Positions 28,285-37,387 of a DNA stretch of 64,000 bases are shown piece after piece. A program made the translations under genes and the position numbers. The notes under the pieces are model-generated. The model was given only the letters and a program-made list of their open reading frames with translations, ran no database searches and was not told the origin of the DNA. This stretch comes from Marinobacterium halophilum (GTDB taxonomy: Bacteria; Pseudomonadota; Gammaproteobacteria; Pseudomonadales; Balneatricaceae), in NCBI RefSeq assembly GCF_003014615.1, contig NZ_PYGI01000010.1:62001-126000 (forward strand), written 5' to 3'. How positions within the stretch are numbered: the stretch's first letter is position 1; every line of letters starts with the position of its first letter.

Positions 28285-29184
28285 GTGAATGACGTAACAC
28301 AGGCAAAACAGATCTGGATTGTCAGTGATGGCAAGCCGGGACATCTGAACCAGTCCCGTGGCCTTGCCGAAGCGATCGCGCGCCAGCGTGAGGTGGTGAT
28401 CAGTGAACAGCCGCCCATGAGCAGGCTGCAGGCGCTGCGGCTCTGTTTCAGCGGCTTTTTGCCGACGCTGGACGACAAGCCGGCGCTGCTGATTGGTGCC
28501 GGCCACGCCACCCATTTGACCCTGCTGGCCTTGCGCCGGCTGTATGGGGTGCCTGCAGTGGTGTTGATGCAGCCGTCGATTCCGATGGGATTTTTCGATC
28601 TCTGTCTGGTCCCCGAGCACGACCAGCCGCCGTCGCGCCCGAACATTATTCCCACGCGAGGCGCATTGAACCGCATGCAGCCGGGTGCCAAAACGCCGGG
28701 TAGCGGGGTGGTCCTGATCGGCGGGCCGTCAAAGCATTTCGATTGGGACGAACCCCGTGTGCTGGAGCAGGTGGAATCCTTGCTGGCCGCAGGTGCCCGT
28801 GACTGGTTGATCGGCTCATCACGGCGCACACCGGCCAGTACTGAACAGGCGCTGGCCGCACTGGTCGGCGAGCGTTTCGTGCCCGCGGCCAACACCGGCG
28901 CTGACTGGCTGCCTGAACAGCTGGGCAGGGCCGAGGTGTGCTGGGTAACCGAAGACAGTGCCTCAATGGTGTATGAAGCCCTGACGGCCGGGTGTCGGGT
29001 GGGTGTTTTGGGGCCTGCGGACCGGGTGGATAATCGTTTGAGTCGAGGACTTGAAGGGCTGGCATCACAGGGGCAGATTACCCGTGCGCCGGACTGGTTG
29101 ATGCAGCAACTGAGCAATGAGCACGGCGCCTTCAACGAAGCAGCGCGCTGTGCCGATGCAATATTAAAGAGAGAATGGTTGTGA
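28285..29184 (+). CDS. ELM1/GtrOC1-type putative glycosyltransferase
   Basis: This 299-residue protein of the ELM1 (former DUF1022) family begins IWIVSDGKPGHLNQSRGLAEAI and has the C-terminal nucleotide-sugar region VTEDSASMVYEALTAGCRVGVL, like a GT-B glycosyltransferase. It opens the cell-surface cluster and overlaps the next glycosyltransferase by 10 bases, which supports a role in LPS or core assembly. It starts at a GTG preceded by GGGG. The acceptor and sugar are unknown. Confidence 0.75.
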   Translation: MNDVTQAKQIWIVSDGKPGHLNQSRGLAEAIARQREVVISEQPPMSRLQALRLCFSGFLPTLDDKPALLIGAGHATHLTLLALRRLYGVPAVVLMQPSIPMGFFDLCLVPEHDQPPSRPNIIPTRGALNRMQPGAKTPGSGVVLIGGPSKHFDWDEPRVLEQVESLLAAGARDWLIGSSRRTPASTEQALAALVGERFVPAANTGADWLPEQLGRAEVCWVTEDSASMVYEALTAGCRVGVLGPADRVDNRLSRGLEGLASQGQITRAPDWLMQQLSNEHGAFNEAARCADAILKREWL

Positions 29185-30293
29185 AAGTGGTACAGGTATT
29201 ACCGGCGCTGGAGCTGGGCGGAGTCGAACGTGGCACGCTGGAAGTCGCGCGAGGCCTGGTCGCGGCAGGTCATGAGTCGGTGGTGGTATCCGCCGGTGGT
29301 CGCCTGGTTGAACAGCTGGAGCGCGAAGGCAGTCGTCATGTGCCGTGGGAGCTGGGCAAGAAATCCCTGCTCACCTTCCTGCAGGTCCCGAAGTTCCGGC
29401 GCTGGCTGGCACAGGAACAGCCCGACATCGTGCATGTGCGCTCCCGCATGCCGGCATGGGTGGTATGGCTGGCCTGGCGGACGATGGATCCAGCCAGGCG
29501 GCCGCGGTTTATCACCACTTTGCACGGCATGCACTCGATCAATCGTTACAGTGCCATCATGGGCCGGGGCGAGCGTGTTATCGCGGTCTCTGAAACGGCC
29601 AAACGCTATCTGCTGGACAATTTTTCCGGCGTGGATCCGGCAAAGGTGACGGTGATTCATCGCGGTATCGATCCCAACGAATTTCCGCCCGGCTATCAGC
29701 CCGCTGATGCGTGGAAAGAGCAACTGTTCAGTGATTATCCCGCTGCCAAAAACAAGCATTTGATCTGTTTTCCGGGTCGCATCACCCGCTGGAAAGGACA
29801 TCTGGATCTGGTCAAGGTAGTTGCAGAACTGTGCCGTCAGCGTCAGGATTTCCATGTGTTGGTGGTGGGCAGTGACCCCAAGGACAAGTTCATCCATGAG
29901 GTGAAAACCGCCATTAGTGAGGCCGGGCTGGATGCTTATTTCTCGTTTCTTGGTACCCGCTCCGATATGAAAGAGCTATACGCCGTGGCTGACGTGACAT
30001 TGTCGTTGACTTCAACAACCGCCGAGGCCTTTGGTCGTACGGTGGTTGAGTGTCTGTCCGTTGGCACGCCGGTGATCGGCTATGCCCATGGTGCAGTGGC
30101 GGAAACCTTGGGGGCGATTTACCCGCAGGGAAAAGTGGAGACAGGTGACGTTCAGGCTGTTGTGCGCAAAGTGGCTGCCGTTATCGAGGGCGAGTCCGCA
30201 CCGATACAGGACAACCCGTTTGTGCAGCACCGGATGCTCACTGAAACTTTGAATCTATACACCGACGTCACAGGAGCCGGCACGCCGTCATGA
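29175..30293 (+). CDS. GT4-family glycosyltransferase
   Basis: This 372-residue GT-B enzyme of family GT4 has the N-terminal glycine loop ELGGVERGTLEVARGL, the linker FPGRITRWKGHLDLVKVV and the C-terminal donor site with acidic residue in SLTSTTAEAFGRTVVECLSVGTPVIG. It is likely to add a sugar to the LPS core or O-unit on the cytoplasmic face. It overlaps its neighbours on both sides (ELM1-type gene and ligase-like gene), so these genes form one operon. Confidence 0.85.
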   Translation: MVVKVVQVLPALELGGVERGTLEVARGLVAAGHESVVVSAGGRLVEQLEREGSRHVPWELGKKSLLTFLQVPKFRRWLAQEQPDIVHVRSRMPAWVVWLAWRTMDPARRPRFITTLHGMHSINRYSAIMGRGERVIAVSETAKRYLLDNFSGVDPAKVTVIHRGIDPNEFPPGYQPADAWKEQLFSDYPAAKNKHLICFPGRITRWKGHLDLVKVVAELCRQRQDFHVLVVGSDPKDKFIHEVKTAISEAGLDAYFSFLGTRSDMKELYAVADVTLSLTSTTAEAFGRTVVECLSVGTPVIGYAHGAVAETLGAIYPQGKVETGDVQAVVRKVAAVIEGESAPIQDNPFVQHRMLTETLNLYTDVTGAGTPS

Positions 30294-31531
30294 GTACCTT
30301 ATCATTGCCCACTTCACGAGGCGGGTTGTTGGCCGTAGGCTTGATGGCCTGTTTTGTGCTGTTATTGCCGCTGACGGAAGCGGTGCATATTGTACCGCTG
30401 TTGCTGATACTGGGCAGCGTGTTCATGCGCAACCAGCTCACCAGGTTTGAGGGTTTTAACCAATTTCTGGCAATTGCCCTGTTGTTGACGGTGCCTGCGG
30501 CCATTGCCGCCATCGGTGCGCGGGATGTGGAAAAAACCTTGATCGATGCCGTGCGTATCGGGCTCTATTTCTATGCCGGTCTGGTATTGCTGATGCTGAA
30601 TCGGGAGGCACTCTCGGCGCGGTTGTCGGATCTGCTGTTTTACCTGGTCCTGCTGATCTCGCTGGCCTGGAGTGCTGATGCCATTATCCAGTATGCCAGC
30701 GGCAAGAACCTGCTGGGTTTCGAATACAACAATTACCGCGTGACCGGTGTGTTCCATCCCAAAATGCGGATCGGCATCGTTCTGGCCCATTTGCTGCCTT
30801 TCTCGATCGAAGCCTGTCGCCGCTGGTCCGCTTACCGAGTTGGCAGTCTGTCATGGTTGCTGCTGATACCGATTCTGTTTGTCATCATTATTGGCGGCAG
30901 TCGTTCATCCTGGCTGGTGGCGGTAGCGGCTATCTTTGGCTATATGCTGTTCTTCGTGTGGCAGGGTGTCGTGTCCAGAAAAGCCGTGCTGGTCGGCTTG
31001 GTCATCAGCACGGCAGCTGCGCTGGCGGCCTACGAATGGGTGCCCCAGTTTCAGCAGCGCATGGATCGTACCGCACAGATTTTTGATCTGAGCGAAGACT
31101 CGCTGAATGCGGCAACGTCCATGCGTGGCGAAGTCTGGGCTGCGGCCTGGTCGCTGTTCAAGGACGACCCGATTAACGGCATTGGCCAGGGTGCCATGGC
31201 CAGCATGACCGAAGAGCAGCAGTTGGCCAGTCGAGGCTATCCTCACGCGCATTTCTTTGGTCTGGATGTTCTGATGTATGCCGGACTGATCGGTTTTGTC
31301 GCCTATATGCTGGCGTTTGCGGTGTTGATGCAGCGTTGGTGGCAGGCCGCGCGGGGGGGGCGTTGTGGTGACTTTGCACTGACCTTTGCCGCCGTGCTGA
31401 TGGCGATGCCGATCAATACGCACTGGGGCATTTATTCGACGCTGTCGTCGTCGATCATGTGCATGTTGATTATTGTCAGCTTTCTGCGGACACAGGAATC
31501 TGAGCGCTCTGTCGTTGGAGCCGGCGCATGA
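30290..31531 (+). CDS. O-antigen ligase (WaaL/Wzy-C) family membrane protein
   Basis: This 413-residue protein has ten or more hydrophobic helices and the WaaL/Wzy_C pattern: a central Arg-containing loop (VIIIGGSRSSWLVAVAAIFG) and a long periplasmic loop with the His in GYPHAHFFGLDVLMYAG. Such proteins join O-antigen or another glycan from undecaprenyl diphosphate to lipid A-core. Assignment as ligase rather than polymerase rests on the core-cluster context. ATGA overlaps join it to both neighbours. Confidence 0.8.
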   Translation: MSTLSLPTSRGGLLAVGLMACFVLLLPLTEAVHIVPLLLILGSVFMRNQLTRFEGFNQFLAIALLLTVPAAIAAIGARDVEKTLIDAVRIGLYFYAGLVLLMLNREALSARLSDLLFYLVLLISLAWSADAIIQYASGKNLLGFEYNNYRVTGVFHPKMRIGIVLAHLLPFSIEACRRWSAYRVGSLSWLLLIPILFVIIIGGSRSSWLVAVAAIFGYMLFFVWQGVVSRKAVLVGLVISTAAALAAYEWVPQFQQRMDRTAQIFDLSEDSLNAATSMRGEVWAAAWSLFKDDPINGIGQGAMASMTEEQQLASRGYPHAHFFGLDVLMYAGLIGFVAYMLAFAVLMQRWWQAARGGRCGDFALTFAAVLMAMPINTHWGIYSTLSSSIMCMLIIVSFLRTQESERSVVGAGA

Positions 31532-32208
31532 TTGACTTGCACGGGCTGACTCCGTTCGCCAGCGGCGGCAATCGCCACTGTTACATTCACCCCGAGGATG
31601 CGGGCAAGTGTGTCAAGGTGGCACGCCAGGAAGTGATCGACAAGCGCTTCAAGGGATCGTCCTGGATCAAGCGCCAGCAGGGGCGTGATCGGCTGGATGA
31701 CAACCTGCAGGAGCTGAAGGGGTATCGGCAGCTGCGTAAAGTGGCCGCCAGTCCGCAGCTGTATGACCATATCCCGCAGCTCTGGGGGCGTGAGCTGACC
31801 TCTGAAGGGATGGCCAACGTCAGTGAACTGATCACAACCGCGACGGGGGAGGTGGCACCGAATCTGTCGCAATGGCTGGTACAGCAGGGCATGGATGAGG
31901 CGACCACGGTTGCCATTCGTGAGTTCCAGTCCTGGTTGCGCGCGCACCAGGTGCTGACGCGGAACCTGCTGCCGCATAACCTTGCGGTCAAATCGGGGCC
32001 GCAGGGGATACGTCTGTACATTATCGACGGCTTGGGTGCGCCGGACTTTCTGGCGCTGTTATACCCGTTGCGCTCCTGGCGACAACAGTACATTGAACGC
32101 AAGATCCGCAACATGAACCTGCGTATTCAATGGGAGCTGGACGGACGTCCGGGCCAGTGGCGTACAGCGCAGAAGGCGATCATTGCGCGCAGCAAGCACT
32201 CGAAATGA
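31528..32208 (+). CDS. YrbL-family kinase-like protein
   Basis: This 226-residue protein resembles YrbL, a member of the PhoP regulatory network in enterics. It keeps a kinase-like N-lobe (FASGGNRHCYIHPEDAGKCVKVAR, with a candidate ATP lysine), a helix with LQELKGYRQLRKV, and a C-lobe loop NLLPHNLAVKS in the catalytic-loop position, followed by LYIIDGLGAPDF with an Asp where kinases bind metal. It overlaps the ligase-like gene. A core-sugar kinase role is an inference from context; no experimental function is known to me. Confidence 0.75.
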   Translation: MIDLHGLTPFASGGNRHCYIHPEDAGKCVKVARQEVIDKRFKGSSWIKRQQGRDRLDDNLQELKGYRQLRKVAASPQLYDHIPQLWGRELTSEGMANVSELITTATGEVAPNLSQWLVQQGMDEATTVAIREFQSWLRAHQVLTRNLLPHNLAVKSGPQGIRLYIIDGLGAPDFLALLYPLRSWRQQYIERKIRNMNLRIQWELDGRPGQWRTAQKAIIARSKHSK

Positions 32209-32221
32209 TCGCGCTCCGCTG

Positions 32222-33274
32222 TTAGCCCTCCGCCTGCATGCGCCGATACAGGTCAATATAGGCCTGCATCACGGGGGCCGTGGCATAGTGACGGTTTAGG
32301 GTTTCGTAGCCATTGTGGATTAGTTGCTGGCGCAACGCTTCATCATCGGCAAGTCGCATGATGTGCCTTACCAGTGCAGCACTGTCATCTTTGGGGAAGA
32401 TCAGCGCGTTGTCTTCGTGGCGTGTAATGGCGCTCGCCCCCTGTGAATCCGAACTGACCAGCGGCAGCTGGTGTGACCAGGCTTCGAGCAGAACGCTGCC
32501 AAAGGGTTCGTGTCGGGATGGCACGATGAACAGGTCGCTGATATGGCAGTATTGGGAAATGTTGTCGGTCCAGCCGACAAAGTGTACCCGCTGTTGTAAT
32601 CCCAGCTGCGTGACCTGCTGTTGCAGTGATGCTTCCTCCGGGCCTTGCCCCGCAATAATGTAGACGTACTGTTCAGGCAGCTGCGTGAGCGCGGCAATGG
32701 CCGTATCCAGCCCTTTGACGCCATGCAGGCGGGCTGGTGTGAACAGGACTTTCTTGCCTTCAAGCCTCAGTTGCTGGCGCAGGCGCTGCGAGCATTGCGG
32801 ATCCTCCGGCTTCGCTGGATTGACGAAGTTCGGGATCACGGCAGTGCGTTCAGCAGGGTGTCCACCGTCGCGAATGTGTCGGGCGAGATCATCGGTTGCG
32901 CCCACCAGCCAGTGCATGCGAGTAAAGTTCTTCAGTGCATAATAGCCACCCAGTCGTCCCAGATTCAGCGTGCCGTCCACGCGGGGCATGAGGCTGGCGG
33001 CACGGCTCATCCAGCACTGTGCAACCTGGGCCTGCTCCCGCTGCGCAATGCGCTTAAGTTGATAGCGGGTGTAAAGATCCCAGCGGGCCATGAACGGTAA
33101 TTCATATACCCGCACCGAGGTGGCCTTGAACTGCTCTGCCAGCCATGACCCCTTACGGACAACGGCTATGACGCGCACGGCTTCGGTATGGTCCAGCGCG
33201 AGACAAAAACGCAGGAAATGGGATTCGGCACCGCCGGGCTTGTTGGCGCCGCAGACCTGCATCACTGTAATCAT
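32222..33274 (-). CDS. GT4-family glycosyltransferase
   Basis: This 350-residue GT-B enzyme has the acceptor-side glycine loop ANKPGGAESHFLRFC, the linker FTPARLHGVKGLDTAIAAL and the donor site FIVPSRHEPFGSVLLEAWSHQLPLVSS. It is likely another LPS or core sugar transferase. It overlaps the upstream acyltransferase by four bases (ATGA), so the two are translationally coupled. It runs convergently to the YrbL-like gene with a 13-base gap. Donor and acceptor are unknown. Confidence 0.85.
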   Translation of the reverse strand: MITVMQVCGANKPGGAESHFLRFCLALDHTEAVRVIAVVRKGSWLAEQFKATSVRVYELPFMARWDLYTRYQLKRIAQREQAQVAQCWMSRAASLMPRVDGTLNLGRLGGYYALKNFTRMHWLVGATDDLARHIRDGGHPAERTAVIPNFVNPAKPEDPQCSQRLRQQLRLEGKKVLFTPARLHGVKGLDTAIAALTQLPEQYVYIIAGQGPEEASLQQQVTQLGLQQRVHFVGWTDNISQYCHISDLFIVPSRHEPFGSVLLEAWSHQLPLVSSDSQGASAITRHEDNALIFPKDDSAALVRHIMRLADDEALRQQLIHNGYETLNRHYATAPVMQAYIDLYRRMQAEG

Positions 33275-34215
33275 CGGGACTCCGGTTGGTCAGCGGACGA
33301 GCGGTAAAGGTACCCCTTGCCCTTGGGATGGGTCTTGAAACGTCGATGAACCCACATGTATTGCGCCGGATCCTTGCGGATGGCACGCTCGATTTCGGCA
33401 TTGATACGCGCGGCATCCGCTGCTTCATCCCCTGTCGGAAACGGGGTGATGACCGGAAACAGTTCAAGTTCGTAGCCGGAATCATCCGGCAGACGATGTT
33501 GGGCAAGCATCAGGATTGGCGATTTGTTCAGTTTGACCATCCGCGTGGTGGCCGTGATGGTGGCGGCCGGGATGCCGAAAAACGGAGCGTATACCGACTG
33601 CTTGCTGCCGAAATCCTGATCCGGCGCATACCAGATAATATGATTCTGGCGCAGTCCTTTGATCACACTGCGGATATCGGAGCGCTCAATGGTCATATCA
33701 AAGAAGCGGTTGCGTCCGCGGGTAATGATCTGCTCCATCAACGGGTTGTTATGGCGGCGATACATGGCATCGACGGGATAGAATTCGGAAAACAACAACC
33801 CGCCAAGGTCGAGGGTGGAAAAGTGCGCGCCCAGCAAAATAACCCCGTTCTTCTGTTGCAGAGCGGCGTCCAGGTGTTCGCGTCCCTTGAGAGTGACGTG
33901 GTTACGCAAGCATTTGCGCGGTGTCCACCACGCCATGGCGGTTTCGAAGATGCCAATGCCGTTGTTGGCAAACACCGCCTTGACCATCTGCTCCTGCTCG
34001 GTGTCGCTCAGCTCCGGGAAACACAAGCGGATATTGGTACGTGTGACGTGACGCCGTTTGCCGTTAAGCAGATACAGTCCGCGCCCCAGAATTCGGCCGA
34101 GACGTATCTGCCACCGCCATGGCAGGCGGTTGAGCATCCAGAGGATTCCGAATCCCAGCCAGACAGGCCAGAAGCGCGGGCTGATGAAATGTTTAGCGGT
34201 ACGGTCGTGGCTCAC
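33271..34215 (-). CDS. lipid A acyltransferase, LpxL/LpxM (HtrB/MsbB) family
   Basis: This inner-membrane enzyme transfers a secondary acyl chain to Kdo-lipid A precursors. It begins with a membrane anchor (FWPVWLGFGILWML) and has the catalytic HX4D motif HFSTLDLGG, the upstream FETAMAWW segment and the conserved IIWYAPDQDFG. I prefer the GTG at 34215, giving 314 residues. The ATG at 34320 would add an unusual Pro/Thr-rich extension and nearly reach the divergent ugd start. Which chain it adds cannot be told. Confidence 0.87.
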   Translation of the reverse strand: MSHDRTAKHFISPRFWPVWLGFGILWMLNRLPWRWQIRLGRILGRGLYLLNGKRRHVTRTNIRLCFPELSDTEQEQMVKAVFANNGIGIFETAMAWWTPRKCLRNHVTLKGREHLDAALQQKNGVILLGAHFSTLDLGGLLFSEFYPVDAMYRRHNNPLMEQIITRGRNRFFDMTIERSDIRSVIKGLRQNHIIWYAPDQDFGSKQSVYAPFFGIPAATITATTRMVKLNKSPILMLAQHRLPDDSGYELELFPVITPFPTGDEAADAARINAEIERAIRKDPAQYMWVHRRFKTHPKGKGYLYRSSADQPESR

Positions 34216-34376
34216 GGATACACCGATGGCTGTGGCTGTGTGGTGAATTGTATCGTTGCATGCAAGGGGCGGCAAACCCGGCCCGGGTGCTGTGCGGAAG
34301 GGGAAACGGCGCGGTGACACGAGTCATGTTATGATGCGCCCTTGTACCGCTGATAAAAGATCTGAGTAGGTAGCAG

Positions 34377-35546
34377 ATGAAAATAGCCGTAGCAGGAACG
34401 GGTTATGTCGGACTTTCCAATGCTGTGCTGCTGGCACAGCATAACGAAGTCGTGGCGCTGGATATCGTACCCGAGAAGGTTGAGTTGCTGAATGCAGGCC
34501 AGGCTCCGATCGAGGATGCCGAGATCAGTGCATATTTGGCGTCGGGTGCGTTGAACCTGCGGGCAACGCTGGACAAGGATGACGCCTATGCCGGCGCTGA
34601 CTTCGTCATTATTGCCACGCCGACCGATTATGATCCGCAAACCAATTATTTCAACACACGCAGTGTAGAGGCGGTGGTTGAAGATGTGATGGCGCTGAAT
34701 CCACAAGCGGTGATGGTAATCAAATCGACCGTGCCGGTTGGTTTCACCCGTGCGCTATCCGAGCGTTTGGGGACCTCAAACCTGCTGTTCTCTCCCGAAT
34801 TCCTGCGTGAAGGGCTGGCGCTATACGACAACCTGTATCCGTCCCGCATCATTGTGGGCGAGCGTTCGGAGCGGGGCGAGAACTTTGCCCGCCTGTTGCA
34901 GCAGGGTGCCAAGAAAGAGACGATTCCGCTGCTGTTTACAGACTCGACAGAAGCCGAAGCGATCAAGCTGTTTGCCAATACCTATCTGGCCATGCGGGTG
35001 GCGTATTTCAATGAGCTCGACACCTATGCCGAGGTGCATGGGCTGGATGCACGCCAGATTATCGAAGGCGTGGGACTCGACCCGCGTATCGGCACGCACT
35101 ACAACAACCCGTCCTTCGGATATGGCGGTTATTGCCTGCCCAAGGATACCAAGCAGCTGCTGGCCAACTATGATCAGGTGCCGAATAACCTGATCCGGGC
35201 CATTGTCGATGCCAATACGACCCGCAAGGATTTCATTGCCGAGTCGGTGCTGCGCCTTAACCCTGCCGTCGTGGGTATCTATCGACTGGTGATGAAGGCG
35301 GGCTCAGACAATTTCCGTGCCTCGGCCATTCAGGGCGTGATGAAGCGGATCAAGGCGAAAGGGGTCGAAGTGGTGGTCTATGAGCCAGTTCTTGATGCCG
35401 AAGATTTCTTCAATTCGCGGGTCATTCAGGATCTGGACGAGTTCAAGGCGACCAGCGATGTCATTATTGCCAACCGCTTGACCGACGACCTGCGCGACTG
35501 TGCAGACAAGGTCTATACGCGGGACCTGTTTGGCGGCGACGCCTGA
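34377..35546 (+). CDS. ugd: UDP-glucose 6-dehydrogenase
   Basis: This enzyme oxidises UDP-glucose to UDP-glucuronate, a precursor for core sugars, capsules and L-Ara4N. The 389 residues have the N-terminal NAD loop [21 protein letters not shown], the catalytic Cys in [15 protein letters not shown] near residue 254, and match the 388-residue E. coli enzyme. It opens a plus-strand unit ugd-msbA-GT39. No arnA, arnB or arnD homologue is in the window. Confidence 0.94.
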   Translation: MKIAVAGTGYVGLSNAVLLAQHNEVVALDIVPEKVELLNAGQAPIEDAEISAYLASGALNLRATLDKDDAYAGADFVIIATPTDYDPQTNYFNTRSVEAVVEDVMALNPQAVMVIKSTVPVGFTRALSERLGTSNLLFSPEFLREGLALYDNLYPSRIIVGERSERGENFARLLQQGAKKETIPLLFTDSTEAEAIKLFANTYLAMRVAYFNELDTYAEVHGLDARQIIEGVGLDPRIGTHYNNPSFGYGGYCLPKDTKQLLANYDQVPNNLIRAIVDANTTRKDFIAESVLRLNPAVVGIYRLVMKAGSDNFRASAIQGVMKRIKAKGVEVVVYEPVLDAEDFFNSRVIQDLDEFKATSDVIIANRLTDDLRDCADKVYTRDLFGGDA

Positions 35547-35600
35547 GTCCTGTTTCCCTTCAAGCGGTTAGTCAGACCGAATAGCAGAGATACTTCTACC

Positions 35601-37382
35601 ATGTCCGCACACGAGCAGAACAGCCCCTCCGTTTCCGGTGCGTCCGAAATCAGTGCCTGGCAGATCTATCGGCGTCTGTTGGGTTATGCGAAGCACCTAT
35701 GGCCGGTGTTTCTTGTATGTTTTATCGGTTTTGCCATCTATGGTGCCGGGCAGGCGCTGTCAGCCAAGTGGCTGGAGATGGTGGTGGATACGGTGCAAAA
35801 AGGCGCTTACGACCAGCGCTACTTTCTTGCCAGTGCGGTCTTGGGCATTTTCGTGCTGCGGGGCGTGGGTGCCTTCATCGGCAACTACAGTATTGCCTAT
35901 GTTGGCCGGGAAGTGATTCACCGTTTGCGTACTCAGGTATTTGAACAGTTGTTGCTGCTGCCGTCCCAATATTACAGCCATCACTCCAGTGGCGAGCTGC
36001 TGGCCAAGTTGACCTACAACGTCGAGCAGGTCACCGAGTCTGTCACCAATGCGATCAAGGTGCTGTTCCGTGAAGGTCTGACCGTGGTGGGCTTGTTGGG
36101 CTACATGTTCTATCTCAACTGGAAGCTGACGCTCATCTTTGTGGCGGCGGGTCCGTTGATCGGACTGGTGGTTTCCATGGCGGCACGGCGGATGCGCAAG
36201 CTGAGCAAGCGTATTCAGGAGTCGGTGGGTGACATTACCGAAGCCGCGTCAGAATCCATCAAGGGCTATCAGGTCGTCCGTATCTTCGGGGGTACGGAAG
36301 CAGAGAAGCAACGTTTTGAAACGGCCAGTATCAAGAACAAGCAACAGTTCATGAAGCTGGTGGTGACCAAGTCGCTGAACACGCCGATCATCCAGATGCT
36401 GGTGGCGCTGGCATTATCCATGCTGCTGTTTCTGGCGATGCATCCGGATGTGATGGGAACCATGAGTACGGGCGGTTTTGTCGCTTTTCTGACGGCGGCG
36501 GGCATGATTACCAAGCCGCTGCGACTGCTGACCGATGTCACCTCGATTGTGCAAAAGGGAATCGCGGCGGCAGAAAGCCTGTTTGAAGTCCTGGATGCAA
36601 CGGTGGAAGAAGACACCGGCGCTCGAGTGCTGGATGAAGTCGGCGAGATCGAATTTCGTCACCTTGGTTTTGCTTATCCCGGCACCGACAAGCAAGTGCT
36701 GCAGGACATCTGCCTGCGCTTGCCGCCGGGTAAAACGGTGGCGCTGGTGGGCCGTTCCGGCAGCGGCAAAACCACATTGGCGAGTTTGCTGCCGCGGTTC
36801 AATGACGGCTGGAGCGGCGACCTGCTGATCAATGGCGAGCCGCTGGAATCCTTTACGCTGGAAAGTCTGCGCAGCAACATCTCGCTGGTGAATCAGAACG
36901 TGGTGCTGTTCAACGGCACCATCGCCGAGAATATCGCCTATGGCAGCATGGCCGGTGCCAGTGAAACGGCGATTTTGGCGGCCGCCGAGGCGGCCCATGT
37001 GATGGAGTTTGTGGAGCGCCTGCCGGACGGATTACACACCCGCGTCGGTGAAAACGGCGTGCTGCTGTCCGGCGGTCAGCGCCAACGTATCGCCATTGCG
37101 CGCGCCATTCTCAATGATGCGCCGATCCTGATCCTGGACGAGGCAACATCGGCACTGGACACCACATCCGAACGTCATATTCAGGAAGCTCTGGAAGGGG
37201 TGATGCGCGGGCGTACCACGCTGGTGATTGCCCACCGCCTGTCTACGATTGAGAAGGCCGACATCATTGTGGTGATGGATAACGGCCGTATTGTGGAGCA
37301 GGGCTCCCATTCCGAACTGCTTGAACAGCAAGGTGCGTACGCCCAGTTCCACATCCTTCAGACTGATACTGATCCGAGCTAG
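35601..37382 (+). CDS. msbA: lipid A export ABC transporter/flippase
   Basis: This half-transporter flips lipid A-core across the inner membrane. It has 593 residues: six membrane helices to about residue 330, then the ATPase with Walker A GRSGSGKTT near residue 390, signature LSGGQRQR, Walker B ILILDEATSALDT and IVIAHRLST-type switch. Its place between ugd and a membrane glycosyltransferase, near an LpxL-type gene and waaA, supports msbA over other exporters. Confidence 0.92.
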   Translation: MSAHEQNSPSVSGASEISAWQIYRRLLGYAKHLWPVFLVCFIGFAIYGAGQALSAKWLEMVVDTVQKGAYDQRYFLASAVLGIFVLRGVGAFIGNYSIAYVGREVIHRLRTQVFEQLLLLPSQYYSHHSSGELLAKLTYNVEQVTESVTNAIKVLFREGLTVVGLLGYMFYLNWKLTLIFVAAGPLIGLVVSMAARRMRKLSKRIQESVGDITEAASESIKGYQVVRIFGGTEAEKQRFETASIKNKQQFMKLVVTKSLNTPIIQMLVALALSMLLFLAMHPDVMGTMSTGGFVAFLTAAGMITKPLRLLTDVTSIVQKGIAAAESLFEVLDATVEEDTGARVLDEVGEIEFRHLGFAYPGTDKQVLQDICLRLPPGKTVALVGRSGSGKTTLASLLPRFNDGWSGDLLINGEPLESFTLESLRSNISLVNQNVVLFNGTIAENIAYGSMAGASETAILAAAEAAHVMEFVERLPDGLHTRVGENGVLLSGGQRQRIAIARAILNDAPILILDEATSALDTTSERHIQEALEGVMRGRTTLVIAHRLSTIEKADIIVVMDNGRIVEQGSHSELLEQQGAYAQFHILQTDTDPS

Positions 37383-37387
37383 CCCTT

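Noticed and set aside
34329-34334. TATGAT as the -10 of ugd
   Set aside because: No -35 box is found at a proper distance, so I did not list it as a promoter.
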